A DNA stretch of 64,000 nt from Nocardia spumae (GTDB lineage: Bacteria > Actinomycetota > Actinomycetes > Mycobacteriales > Mycobacteriaceae). The stretch lies in NCBI RefSeq assembly GCF_020733635.1, contig NZ_JAJFZL010000001.1, positions 5,890,001 to 5,954,000 of the forward strand. Reading direction: 5' to 3'. Shown here piece by piece: positions 45,539 to 54,302 of this stretch (position 1 is the stretch's first letter; the number at the start of each line of letters is the position of its first letter). A program made the position numbers and the translations under genes. The notes below the pieces were generated by a model. It did not search any database. It saw only the letters and a list, made by a program, of their open reading frames with translations, and was not told the origin of the DNA.

Positions 45539-47356
45539 TTACTTGATCTCGGCGAGCACGGTGCCCTGGGTGATGGCGGCGCCGGCCTCGACCGCGAGAC
45601 CGGTCACGACACCGGCCTTGTGCGCGTTGACCGGGTTCTCCATCTTCATGGCCTCGAGCACCGCGATCAGGTCGCCGGCCTCGACGGACTGGCCCTCCTC
45701 GACGGCGACCTTGACCACGGTGCCCTGCATGGGCGCGGTCACGGCATCGCCGGAAGCGCCCGCACCGCCGGCACCGCCACGCTTGCGCGGCTTCGGCTTC
45801 TTGCGGATCACACCCGCACCGTTGCCGGCCGCACCGGCGGCACCCGCACCGACGGTGAACTGCCCCGGCAGCGATACCTCGAGACGGCGGCCGCCGACCT
45901 CGACGACCACGGTCTGGCGCGGCGCCTCGTCCTCATCCTCGATCGGCTGAGCACCGGTGTAGGGCTCGATGGTGTTGTCCCACTCGTTCTCGATCCACTT
46001 GGTGTAGACGTCGAAAGTTTCGGAGCCGTCTGCTGTGACACGACCGACGAACGCGGGGTTGGTGACGATGTGGCGATCGAACGGCAGCACCGTCGCCAGG
46101 CCCTCGATCTCGTACTCGGCCAGCGCGCGCGCCGCGCGCTCCAGTGCCTGGGTGCGGTTCTCACCGGTGACGATCAGCTTGGCCAGCATCGAGTCGAACT
46201 GACCGCCGATCACGCTGCCCGCGACCACACCGGAGTCCACGCGCACACCGGGGCCGGACGGCTCCTTGTAGACGGTGACCGGGCCCGGCGCGGGCAGGAA
46301 CCCACGGCCGGCGTCCTCGCCGTTGATACGGAATTCGATCGAGTGACCGCGCGGGGTCGGGTCCTCGGTGATGGTCAGTTCCTCGCCGTTGGCGATGCGG
46401 AACTGCCAGCGCACCAGGTCCAGACCCGAGGTCTCCTCGGTGACGGGGTGCTCGACCTGCAGGCGGGTGTTGACCTCGAGGAAGGACACGGTCTCGCCCT
46501 GCACCAGGTACTCCACGGTGCCGGCGCCGTAGTAACCGGCCTCCTTGCAGATCCGCTTGGCGGATTCGTGGATCTTGCCCCGGACCTCGTCGGACAGGAA
46601 CGGCGCGGGCGCCTCCTCGACGAGCTTCTGGAAGCGGCGCTGCAGCGAGCAGTCGCGGGTACCGGCGACGATCACGTTGCCGTGCTGGTCGGCGAGCACC
46701 TGCGCCTCGACGTGGCGGGCCTTGTCCAGATACTGCTCGACGAAGCATTCGCCACGGCCGAACGCGGCGGTCGCCTCCCGGGTGGCCGACTCGAACAGCT
46801 CGGGAATCTCCTCGATGGTGTGGGCGACCTTCATGCCGCGGCCACCACCACCGAAGGCGGCCTTGATGGCCACCGGCACGCCGTACTGCTTCGCGAACTC
46901 GACGACCTCGTTGGCGTCCTTGACCGGATCCTTCGTCCCCGCGGCCATCGGCGCCTGCGCGCGCTCGGCGATGTGGCGGGCAGTGACCTTGTCACCCAGA
47001 TCCCGGATCGACTGCGGCGAGGGGCCGATCCAGATCAGGCCCGCGTCCAGCACGGCCTGAGCGAAGTCGGCGTTCTCGGAGAGGAATCCGTAACCGGGGT
47101 GGATCGCGTCGGCGCCGGACTTGCGCGCCGCGTCGAGAATCTTGTCGAACACCAGGTACGACTCCGCCGACGTCTGACCGCCGAGGGCGAACGCCTCGTC
47201 CGCCAACTTGACGAACGGCGCTTCCGCGTCAGGTTCCGCGTACACGGCAACACTGGCGATACCGGCATCCTTCGCGGCCCGGATCACACGCACCGCGATC
47301 TCGCCCCGATTCGCGATCAGGACCTTTGTGATCTGCGCGCTGGCATGGCTGGCCAC
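45539..47356 (-). CDS. accA3: Acyl-CoA carboxylase alpha subunit (biotin carboxylase-BCCP)
   Basis: 605 residues. Biotin carboxylase (1-450) with [20 protein letters not shown], the ATP-binding [10 protein letters not shown] and [18 protein letters not shown]. Lys/Gly/Ala-rich linker, then a C-terminal BCCP with the biotinylation site [10 protein letters not shown]. It carries and carboxylates biotin for AccD5 and other AccD partners, giving malonyl- and methylmalonyl-CoA for fatty and mycolic acid synthesis. It is the only biotin carboxylase in the window and could in principle serve the CT-only carboxylase at 2.9 kb (inference). Confidence 0.95.
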   Translation of the reverse strand: MASHASAQITKVLIANRGEIAVRVIRAAKDAGIASVAVYAEPDAEAPFVKLADEAFALGGQTSAESYLVFDKILDAARKSGADAIHPGYGFLSENADFAQAVLDAGLIWIGPSPQSIRDLGDKVTARHIAERAQAPMAAGTKDPVKDANEVVEFAKQYGVPVAIKAAFGGGGRGMKVAHTIEEIPELFESATREATAAFGRGECFVEQYLDKARHVEAQVLADQHGNVIVAGTRDCSLQRRFQKLVEEAPAPFLSDEVRGKIHESAKRICKEAGYYGAGTVEYLVQGETVSFLEVNTRLQVEHPVTEETSGLDLVRWQFRIANGEELTITEDPTPRGHSIEFRINGEDAGRGFLPAPGPVTVYKEPSGPGVRVDSGVVAGSVIGGQFDSMLAKLIVTGENRTQALERAARALAEYEIEGLATVLPFDRHIVTNPAFVGRVTADGSETFDVYTKWIENEWDNTIEPYTGAQPIEDEDEAPRQTVVVEVGGRRLEVSLPGQFTVGAGAAGAAGNGAGVIRKKPKPRKRGGAGGAGASGDAVTAPMQGTVVKVAVEEGQSVEAGDLIAVLEAMKMENPVNAHKAGVVTGLAVEAGAAITQGTVLAEIK

Positions 47357-47475
47357 TGAGCCTCCTGTGCTTTCGACAAACTAACGTCTCGGTGAGTGTA
47401 GGCAGTGTGCCAACAGGCGCCGAACGTGGACCGGGCTACTGGACGGTAGGTCCGACCGGTGAGGTGAACAACACC

Positions 47476-48405
47476 CTAGACGGACTGTGTCGCCGCCGAC
47501 ACGTCGGCCGGTGCCGAACCCGGTTCACGACCCTTGACGATAGGGCTGCGCACCGCATTGCTCCACTCGGTCCAGGACCCGTCGTAATTGCGCACGTTCG
47601 CGACCCCCAGCAGCGAGGTCAGCACGAACCAGGTATGCGCGGAATGCTCACCGATGCGGCAGTAGACGAGGGTGTCCTCGACGTTCAGCAGCGGCGCGTA
47701 GATCTGCTCCAGCTCGGCGCGGGAGCGGAAGCGGCCGTCACCGTGCACCGCCGCGGTCCACGGGATGTTGACGGCGGTCGGAATGTGCCCGGCGCGCAGC
47801 GACTGTTCCTCCGGGCGGTCGAGGATGCGCTCGCGCTCACCGGTGTATTCCACGGCCTCGCGCACATCGAGCAGTCCGGTCGCCGGCTCGGCACGACCCA
47901 GATGCGCCCGGATGTCCTCGAGGAAAGCCCGCGCGTCCCGGTCGTCGCGCTCGACGACCGGATAGTCGCCCAGTCCCATATCGGGGACCTCGAAAGTCGT
48001 ATCGCGCGCCTCGGAGATCCAGGCGTCGCGGCCGCCGTCGAGCAGGCGCACATCGGGATGGCCGAACAAGCCGAACACCCACGCCGTCGCGGCGGCGGTT
48101 CCGTTGGCCTTGTCGCCGTACACCACGACGGTGTCGTCGCGGGCGATCCCCTTGGCGCGCATCAGTTCCGCGAATCGGGCCCCGTCGATCACATCCCTGG
48201 TCAGCGGATCGGTAAGCTCGGCCCGCCAGTCGATCTTGACCGCACCCGGAACATGTCCGATGTCGTAGAGCAGGATGTCCTCGTTGGACTCCACGATCAC
48301 GAGGCCGGGCGTTCCGATGTTTGCCGACAGCCACTCCGTGGTTACTAATCGTTGTGGATATGCATGGGAGCCGAAGGATGGATGAGGGTCCGGGGCGACG
48401 GGCAC
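47476..48405 (-). CDS. sseA: Thiosulfate/3-mercaptopyruvate sulfurtransferase
   Basis: 309 residues, two rhodanese domains. The catalytic Cys is in [15 protein letters not shown], the loop characteristic of mycobacterial SseA/CysA2. GTG start at 48405. Part of the conserved accA3-sseA-maf-accE5-accD5 block and on their strand. The divergent SufR-like regulator next to it suggests sulfur or Fe-S control (inference). Confidence 0.93.
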   Translation of the reverse strand: MPVAPDPHPSFGSHAYPQRLVTTEWLSANIGTPGLVIVESNEDILLYDIGHVPGAVKIDWRAELTDPLTRDVIDGARFAELMRAKGIARDDTVVVYGDKANGTAAATAWVFGLFGHPDVRLLDGGRDAWISEARDTTFEVPDMGLGDYPVVERDDRDARAFLEDIRAHLGRAEPATGLLDVREAVEYTGERERILDRPEEQSLRAGHIPTAVNIPWTAAVHGDGRFRSRAELEQIYAPLLNVEDTLVYCRIGEHSAHTWFVLTSLLGVANVRNYDGSWTEWSNAVRSPIVKGREPGSAPADVSAATQSV

Positions 48406-48511
48406 GGTGGAAGATCCTTCATGCGTGGTAGACGATGGTCGGCTGTGCGGTACCGATCGTAGGCGCGAAGAATGTGCACTGGCGGTTTCACATCACGAAT
48501 CGGATCAAGAG

Positions 48512-48542
48512 CGATTAAGTCGCAGCTTCGTCCGATAAAGTC
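48512..48542 (+). promoter_or_regulatory. Phased direct repeat before the SufR-like regulator
   Basis: CGATTAAGTC (48512-48521) and CGATAAAGTC (48533-48542) match at 9 of 10 bases and start 21 bases apart, two helical turns. They lie in the 158-base region between sseA and the ArsR/SufR-like gene, just before GGGAGGAGGGG. Probable binding site for that regulator. Confidence 0.55.
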
Positions 48543-48563
48543 ACCCGGGAGGAGGGGTGAGCT

Positions 48564-49358
48564 ATGTCCGATTCTTGGCCACGACGGCGCCTGCTAGCGA
48601 TCCTACGCGGCGCCAGCGAGCCTCTCGATGCCCAGGAACTGGCTCGGGTCACCGGACAGCACGTCACCACCGTTCGTTTCCATCTGGATGTTCTCACACG
48701 CGAATCGCTGGTGCGGCAGTTTCAGCAACCGCCCCGGGGCCGCGGCCGCCCGCGCATCGGATACTCCGCGGTGCAGCGATCGGTCGGTTATCAGGACCTG
48801 GCCCAGGTACTGGCCGATCAGCTCGGCAGCGATCCGCGTCGCCGCTCCGACCTGGCGGTGGCCGCCGGCCGAGTGTGGGGCGCCAAGGTCGAACAGTGCG
48901 AACAGCCCATCGCCTCACTCGACGATGCGCGTGACGTCGCGATCACGGTGAGTTCGGAACTCGGCTTCGCCCCCGAGCGCGATACCGCGTCGGAGACCGA
49001 GCAGCAAGCGAACATCCGGCTCACGGCCTGCCCGCTACGGGAACTGGCCCGCACCCACTCCGAGGTGGTGTGCGGTGTCCATCAGGGCCTGATGCGCGAG
49101 GTACTCGATCGCAACGGCGGCCGCGATGTGGTGAATGTGCGGCTGCACCCGTTCGTCGGCCCGGATCTGTGCGTGATCCGGCTGGAGGCGCTCGCGAACT
49201 CGTTCGTACCGGATCCGGCGCGGATTCCCGATCCGGCGGACCCCGGCCTGCAGATCCGGACGCCCTCAGCCAATCGCGTCGGCCCGCAACTGCGCACCGA
49301 CCCACAACTGCGCAATTCCGACACCGATATCGCCCAGCAGGCGACGCAACAGCGGTAG
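48564..49358 (+). CDS. ArsR-superfamily regulator with SufR-like Cys set
   Basis: 264 residues. N-terminal winged helix (about 5-75): LLAILRGASEPLDAQELARV and TTVRFHLDVLTRESLVRQ. The C-terminal part has CPLRELARTHSEVVCGVHQG and PDLCVIRLE: Cys112, Cys156, Cys170 and Cys203. This C-x13-C-x32-C arrangement resembles the Fe-S-binding SufR/ArsR-type regulators, though the Cys-Trp pair of SufR is missing. A GGGAGGAGGGG ribosome site and a phased direct repeat lie before it. Its end overlaps maf by 93 bases on the opposite strand. Fe-S sensing is inference. Confidence 0.82.
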   Translation: MSDSWPRRRLLAILRGASEPLDAQELARVTGQHVTTVRFHLDVLTRESLVRQFQQPPRGRGRPRIGYSAVQRSVGYQDLAQVLADQLGSDPRRRSDLAVAAGRVWGAKVEQCEQPIASLDDARDVAITVSSELGFAPERDTASETEQQANIRLTACPLRELARTHSEVVCGVHQGLMREVLDRNGGRDVVNVRLHPFVGPDLCVIRLEALANSFVPDPARIPDPADPGLQIRTPSANRVGPQLRTDPQLRNSDTDIAQQATQQR

Positions 49359-49991
49359 TCCGATACCGATCACGCTGGACGGGTCGCCGTCGATCCGATC
49401 GACGAACCAGCCGCCCATTCCGTCGAGGGTGAAGGCACCGGCGACCCGCAGCGGCTCACCGGTGGCGATATAGGCATCCAGTTCGACCGGGTCCGGTTCG
49501 GCGAAATGCACGGTGGTGGTGCTGCAATCGCGGGCCTGCGCGACGATCGCGCCGTCGCGCAGGCGCACGACACAGTGGCCGGTCAGCAGGTCGGCGCTGC
49601 GCCCGGCCATCCCCGCCCAGCGAGCCCGGGCGACATCGGGGGTATGCGGTTTGCCCTGCAGGACACCGTCGACCAGCAGCATGGAATCACAACCGACGAC
49701 GACACAGTCGTCGATGAGCCGGGGTGCGCGCGCGGTAACGATGCCGTGCGCATCGGGTGCGGCGGGATCGAGTTCGGCGGCCGCGGCATCGGCGATCAGC
49801 CCGGCGGCCACGACCCTGGCCTTCGCCTCGGCGAGGGCAGTCACCACCCCGGCGGGCGAGGTGTCCGGCGGCAGTGCCCCGGCGACCGCGTCCTCGTCGA
49901 CATCGGAGATCCGCACCACCGGATCCAGGCCCGCCGAACGCAACACCTGTAGACGCGCCGGCGAGGCGGAACCGAGAACGAATCCCGTCAC
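49266..49991 (-). CDS. maf: Nucleoside-triphosphate pyrophosphatase Maf
   Basis: 241 residues. GSASPARLQVLRSAGL at the start (usual SASPRR motif), VVGCDSMLLVDG, the GKPHTPDVAR loop and SSVIGIGLPLLRRLL near the end are Maf features. It hydrolyses non-canonical NTPs. An insertion around residues 65-95 makes it longer than the usual 200-210. GTG start, 1 base after the accE5 stop. Its last 93 bases overlap the converging regulator gene. Confidence 0.92.
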   Translation of the reverse strand: MTGFVLGSASPARLQVLRSAGLDPVVRISDVDEDAVAGALPPDTSPAGVVTALAEAKARVVAAGLIADAAAAELDPAAPDAHGIVTARAPRLIDDCVVVGCDSMLLVDGVLQGKPHTPDVARARWAGMAGRSADLLTGHCVVRLRDGAIVAQARDCSTTTVHFAEPDPVELDAYIATGEPLRVAGAFTLDGMGGWFVDRIDGDPSSVIGIGLPLLRRLLGDIGVGIAQLWVGAQLRADAIG

Positions 49992-49992
49992 G

Positions 49993-50325
49993 TCAGCCGC
50001 GGATGTGCGACACGTAGGGGTACGAGTACGGGGAGAACGGCGAGGTACCGCGGTGCATCATGGTGGGCCGGCCCCAGTTGTCCACCGGGCCCTGCTCCCG
50101 CGGCGCGACACCGGAATTCGCGGCAGCGGCGAATACGGTGATCAGCGCGGCGAGTTCCGCGTCGGTGGGCGAACCCTTCAGGATCTGGATCACCGGACCC
50201 CGACTCGGCTCCGCCTCGGCGGTACCGGATTCGGACGCGGGCCTCGCCTCGTCGTCACCGAAACCGTCGACCGCCAAATCCAATTCAGCGGCGCGCAATA
50301 TCTCTTCGTCAGCCACAGCCGTCAC
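49993..50325 (-). CDS. accE5: Acyl-CoA carboxylase epsilon subunit
   Basis: 110 residues. The C-terminal helix PVIQILKGSPTDAELAALIT followed by NWGRPTMM is the signature of AccE5-type epsilon subunits, which stabilise the AccA3-AccD5 complex. The N-terminal half is acidic and probably disordered. GTG 50325 has GGAGGAG eight bases upstream, which excludes the longer in-frame start. It follows accD5 by 209 bases that contain a hairpin, and touches maf. Confidence 0.9.
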   Translation of the reverse strand: MTAVADEEILRAAELDLAVDGFGDDEARPASESGTAEAEPSRGPVIQILKGSPTDAELAALITVFAAAANSGVAPREQGPVDNWGRPTMMHRGTSPFSPYSYPYVSHIRG

Positions 50326-50348
50326 AGCGCCAACTCCTCCTGTCCATG

Positions 50349-50370
50349 CGCCGGGCCTCGGGGCCCGGCG
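50349..50370 (-). terminator. Hairpin between accD5 and accE5
   Basis: CGCCGGGCC-TCGG-GGCCCGGCG: 9-bp perfect stem, 4-base loop, in the 209-base gap between accD5 and accE5. It may lower accE5 and maf expression relative to accD5 or protect the 3' end of accD5 mRNA. Confidence 0.45.
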
Positions 50371-50534
50371 TTCGCGGCGCGGGGTGAACCATGCGCCGCG
50401 AACGGTACTCATTGCGGCTCTCATCGAATGAGGGCCTGTTACTACCATCTTCACCCGGATGAGGCAATCGTGCGCGGTACGGATGCACTATCCATCGGAA
50501 AAAGTGTGCCTCCGCTACCGCACATATCGTCGGA

Positions 50535-52175
50535 TCAGAGCGGAATGTTGCCGTGCTTCTTCGGCGGCAGGGTGACCAGCTTGCGCTCGAGCAGCCGCAG
50601 CGCCGACACGATCTGGCCGCGAGTGTGCGAGGGCGGGATCACCGCGTCGACGTAGCCACGCTCCGCCGCGACGTACGGGTTGACCAACGTGTCCTCGTAC
50701 TCGTTCTGCAGCTCGAGGCGCAGCGCGTCGACATCGGCGCCGTCGGCGGCCGCTTGCTGCAGCTTCTTGCGGTAGACGAAGCCGACCGCGCCCGAGGCGC
50801 CCATCACGGCGATCTGCGCGGTGGGCCACGCCAGATTCACATCGGCGCCCATGTGCTTGGAACCCATGACGTCGTAGGCGCCGCCGTAGGCCTTGCGGGT
50901 GATGACCGTGATTTTGCCCACAGTGGCCTCACCGTAGGCGTAGAGCAGCTTGGCGCCGCGCCGGATGATGCCGTTGTACTCCTGGCCCGTACCCGGCAGG
51001 AAGCCCGGCACGTCGACCAGGGTGATGATCGGAATGTTGAAGGCATCGCAGGTGCGCACGAAGCGCGCGGCCTTCTCGGAGGCGTCGATGTCCAGGCAGC
51101 CCGCGAACTGGGTGGGCTGGTTGGCCACGAAACCCACGCTGCGGCCGTCGATGCGGGCGAAACCGACGATGACGTTCATCGCCCGCTCGGCCTGCACCTC
51201 GAAGAACTCGTCGTCGTCGACCAGCCGCCGGATGACCTCGTGCATGTCGTAGGGCTGGTTCGGCGAATCCGGGATGATGCTGTCGAGCTCGATGTCCTCG
51301 TCGGTCAGCGAATCCTCGATCGCGCCGGTGATCGGGTCGCTGGCCGGGAGGCGGGGAGCCTCGGCACGGTTGTTGCTGGGCAGGTAGCTCAGCAGCTCCT
51401 TCACCCAGTCCAGCGCGTCCTGCTCGCCGGAGGCGACGTAGTGCGCGGTACCGGACTTCACCATGTGGGTGTGGGCGCCGCCCAGCTCCTCCATGGTGAC
51501 CTCTTCACCGGTGACGGTCTTGATGACGTCCGGGCCGGTGATGAACATCTGACTGGTCTCGTCGACCATCACGACGAAGTCGGTCAGCGCCGGAGAGTAG
51601 ACGTGACCACCCGCGGCAGCGCCCATGATCAGCGAGATCTGCGGGATCACGCCGGAGGCCTGCACATTGCGGTGGAAGATCTCACCGTAGAGGCCGAGCG
51701 AGACCACCCCCTCCTGGATGCGGGCGCCCGCGCCGTCGTTGATGCCGATCAGCGGCCTGCCGGTCTTCACGGCCAGATCCATGACCTTGACGATCTTCTC
51801 GCCGTAGACCTCGCCGAGGCTGCCACCGAAGACGGTGGAGTCCTGGCTGAAGATGCAGACGTCGCGACCGTCGATGGTGCCGTAGCCGGTGACCACACCG
51901 TCGCCGAGCGGACGGTTGTTCTCCTGGCCGAAGTTGACGCTGCGATGCCGGGCCAGTGCGTCCATCTCGACGAACGAACCCTCGTCCAGCAAGGCCAGGA
52001 TGCGCTCGCGCGCAGTCATCTTGCCCTTGGCGTGGACCTTGTCGACCGCGGCCTCACCCATCGGGTGCTTGGCCTCTTCCAGCCGATTGCGCAGATCAGC
52101 CAGCTTCCCGGCGGTGGTGTGGATATCGGGGGCCTCCGCCGAATCCGGCGAAGGCTGCTGCTGGACACTCGTCAT
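50535..52175 (-). CDS. accD5: Acyl-CoA carboxylase beta subunit (carboxyltransferase)
   Basis: 546 residues, two crotonase-fold domains. The N-terminal part has [20 protein letters not shown] (acyl-CoA oxyanion hole) and the C-terminal part [20 protein letters not shown] and [15 protein letters not shown] (biotin site). AccD5 transfers CO2 from carboxybiotin on AccA3 to propionyl- and acetyl-CoA. The Asp at the substrate-specificity position (usually Asp422 in AccD5/PccB) appears present in VPGFLPGTG context but cannot be numbered safely. ATG 52175 gives the family length (548 in M. tuberculosis). Confidence 0.94.
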   Translation of the reverse strand: MTSVQQQPSPDSAEAPDIHTTAGKLADLRNRLEEAKHPMGEAAVDKVHAKGKMTARERILALLDEGSFVEMDALARHRSVNFGQENNRPLGDGVVTGYGTIDGRDVCIFSQDSTVFGGSLGEVYGEKIVKVMDLAVKTGRPLIGINDGAGARIQEGVVSLGLYGEIFHRNVQASGVIPQISLIMGAAAGGHVYSPALTDFVVMVDETSQMFITGPDVIKTVTGEEVTMEELGGAHTHMVKSGTAHYVASGEQDALDWVKELLSYLPSNNRAEAPRLPASDPITGAIEDSLTDEDIELDSIIPDSPNQPYDMHEVIRRLVDDDEFFEVQAERAMNVIVGFARIDGRSVGFVANQPTQFAGCLDIDASEKAARFVRTCDAFNIPIITLVDVPGFLPGTGQEYNGIIRRGAKLLYAYGEATVGKITVITRKAYGGAYDVMGSKHMGADVNLAWPTAQIAVMGASGAVGFVYRKKLQQAAADGADVDALRLELQNEYEDTLVNPYVAAERGYVDAVIPPSHTRGQIVSALRLLERKLVTLPPKKHGNIPL

Positions 52176-52323
52176 GCCCCGGAGTGTAACCAGTGACAAG
52201 CTCGCGCGGAATTCCAGTGGGGGCTACCGATGAGTACCCTTATTGACTGCCCGCCAGCAGAAAACCCCTGGTGAAATGCCATAATAGCCGCGCTGTCAGC
52301 GCCGGAATCCACCCCCGGAAACA

Positions 52324-53688
52324 TCATCGATTCCGCAGCCGGGCGAGCACCCGATCCACGGCCGCCACCGCGCCGTCGAGTTCGGCGGCATCGACCGTCA
52401 GCGCCGGCCGGAAGCGAATTCCCCGTTCGCCGGTGCCCAGCAGCAGGACCCGCTCGGTCTCGCGCAACTCGGCCAGCACGGCATCGCGCAGCGGCGCCGA
52501 GGAGAGGGTCACCGCGCACATCAGCCCGCGCCCGCGTGGATCCGTGACGTCGTCATGACGTTCGGCGAGATCGCGCAGCCGGTCGAGCAGCCGCGCACCG
52601 AGCTCGGCCGCCCGGTCCGCCAGCCGATCCGACTCGATCACCTCGAGAATGCGCCGGGCCCGGACCATATCCGTGAGATTGCCGCCCCAGGTGGAATTGA
52701 GCCGGGAGCTCACCTCGAAGACATTGCCGGGCACCTCGTCGACGCGCCCGCCGGCCATGATCCCGCACACCTGCGTCTTCTTACCGAAGGCGACCACGTC
52801 GGGCTGCAGTCCGAGCTGCTGATACGCCCAGGTCGTACCGGTCATCGCCACGCCGGTCTGCACCTCGTCGAGGATGAACAGGGCGTCGTGGTCGTGGCAC
52901 AGCCGCTGCATCCGCAGCAGGAATTCCGGGCGCATATGCCGGTCGCCACCCTCGCCCTGGATCGGCTCCGCGATGAAACACGCGATGTCGTACGGGTTCT
53001 CGGCGAAGGCGGCACGCGCCTGCCCGAGGGCGTGCGCCTCGGCGGCCTCGATATCGATATCGGGACCCAGATACGGCGTCTCGATCCGGGGCCAGTCGAA
53101 TTTCGGGAACCGAGCGGTCTTGATCGGATCGGTGTTGGTCAGCGACATGGTGTAACCGGTGCGGCCGTGGAACGCGCCCGACAGATGCAGCACCCGGGTA
53201 CCGAGTTCGGGCGAGCGACCGTGGCGCGCGTTGTGCCGGCTCTTCCAGTCGAAGGCCACCTTGAGGGCGTTCTCGACCGCGAGGGCGCCCCCGTCGATGA
53301 AGAACAGGTGCGGCAGGGCCGGATCGCCGAGTACGCGGGCGAAGGTATCGACGAAGCGCGCCATCGCAACGGTATAGATATCGGAATTACTGGGCTTGTT
53401 CAGCGCGGCCGTCGTCAGTTCGGCACGGAACCGCTCGTCGTCGGCCAGCGCGGGGTGGTTCATCCCCAGCGCGGAGGAGGCGAAGAAGCCGAACATGTCC
53501 AGGTACTCGGTGCCGTCACGAGCGTCGACGAGCCGGCAACCCCGCGAATTCCGCAGGTCGAGTACCAGATCGAAACCGTCGGCGAGCATATGCGCCGACA
53601 GGATGTCACGTACGCGCGAAGCAGTGACCGACGCCGTATTCGCAACCTCTGCGTCGGTCGTCCCGGGACGTTCCAGTTCGAGGGTCAC
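52324..53688 (-). CDS. lat: L-lysine 6-aminotransferase
   Basis: 454 residues, class III PLP aminotransferase. LFFIDGGALAVENALKVAFD, FILDEVQTGVAMTGTTWAY and the PLP lysine in AFGKKTQVCGI are identical in type to M. tuberculosis Lat (Rv3290c). It transfers the epsilon-amino group of lysine to 2-oxoglutarate, giving 2-aminoadipate 6-semialdehyde. With Pcd it makes 2-aminoadipate, a beta-lactam precursor in some actinobacteria. Divided from lrpA by 64 bases that carry an AT-rich palindrome. GTG start. Confidence 0.95.
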   Translation of the reverse strand: MTLELERPGTTDAEVANTASVTASRVRDILSAHMLADGFDLVLDLRNSRGCRLVDARDGTEYLDMFGFFASSALGMNHPALADDERFRAELTTAALNKPSNSDIYTVAMARFVDTFARVLGDPALPHLFFIDGGALAVENALKVAFDWKSRHNARHGRSPELGTRVLHLSGAFHGRTGYTMSLTNTDPIKTARFPKFDWPRIETPYLGPDIDIEAAEAHALGQARAAFAENPYDIACFIAEPIQGEGGDRHMRPEFLLRMQRLCHDHDALFILDEVQTGVAMTGTTWAYQQLGLQPDVVAFGKKTQVCGIMAGGRVDEVPGNVFEVSSRLNSTWGGNLTDMVRARRILEVIESDRLADRAAELGARLLDRLRDLAERHDDVTDPRGRGLMCAVTLSSAPLRDAVLAELRETERVLLLGTGERGIRFRPALTVDAAELDGAVAAVDRVLARLRNR

Positions 53689-53700
53689 ATCAGCAGGATA

Positions 53701-53714
53701 CGTAAATATTTACG
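53701..53714 (-). promoter_or_regulatory. AT-rich palindrome before lat (LrpA site)
   Basis: CGTAAATATTTACG, a perfect 14-bp palindrome 12 bases before the lat start and 38 bases after the lrpA stop. The whole 64-base region is unusually AT-rich. Lrp proteins recognise such short symmetric AT-cored sites; control of lat by LrpA matches M. tuberculosis. Confidence 0.65.
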
Positions 53715-53752
53715 GTTTCACTACGAACAATCGGATAAATTACGATCAGGTC

Positions 53753-54205
53753 TCATCTGTCATAAAATGTCTGCAGAATGATGGTACTTCGGGTTCTGAC
53801 GTTGGCGGTGGCACGGATCTCCTGCAGCAGCTGCTCCAGATGTCGCGGGGAGGCCACCCGGACGAGCAGCATGTAGCTCTCCTCCCCCGCCACCGAATGG
53901 CATTCCTCGATTCCGGGGATGTGCTGCAGCAGGGCCGGAGCGTCATCGGGCTGCGAGGGATCGAGAGGAGTGATGGCGACAAATGCCGACAGCAGCTGCC
54001 CCAGCGCCTCCGGATCGACCTTCGCCGTATAGCCCCGGATCACCCCGCGCGCCTCGAGCCGGCGCACGCGCGACTGCACCGCCGACACCGACAGACTGGC
54101 CTTCTCCGCGAGATTGGACAGGGTGGCGCGGCCATCGGCCATCAACTCGCGGATCAGAAGCCGATCGATATCGTCCAGAACAGGTTTCGCAGGTGCATCC
54201 GCCAT
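53753..54205 (-). CDS. lrpA: Lrp/AsnC-family regulator LrpA
   Basis: 150 residues, as in M. tuberculosis LrpA (Rv3291c). Helix-turn-helix DIDRLLIRELMADGRATLSN and SLSVSAVQSRVRRLEARGVI, then an Lrp ligand domain with GIEECHSVAGEESYMLLVRV. It regulates lat and probably itself; in M. tuberculosis it responds to lysine and other amino acids during starvation. Directly upstream of lat on the same strand and divergent from pcd. Confidence 0.93.
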   Translation of the reverse strand: MADAPAKPVLDDIDRLLIRELMADGRATLSNLAEKASLSVSAVQSRVRRLEARGVIRGYTAKVDPEALGQLLSAFVAITPLDPSQPDDAPALLQHIPGIEECHSVAGEESYMLLVRVASPRHLEQLLQEIRATANVRTRSTIILQTFYDR

Positions 54206-54302
54206 CAGCGAAGGCTAACCCAGCGCGCGGCGGCCGTGGTCGAAACCGATCTCCCACCGGTGCGAAGTATCCCTCGACCCGATCTCGGAAAAGGAGCCGT
54301 AC

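Noticed and set aside
50553..52196. Plus-strand 547-residue open frame opposite accD5
   Set aside because: Composition is Val/Asp/His-rich and featureless, while accD5 on the other strand has full carboxyltransferase motifs.
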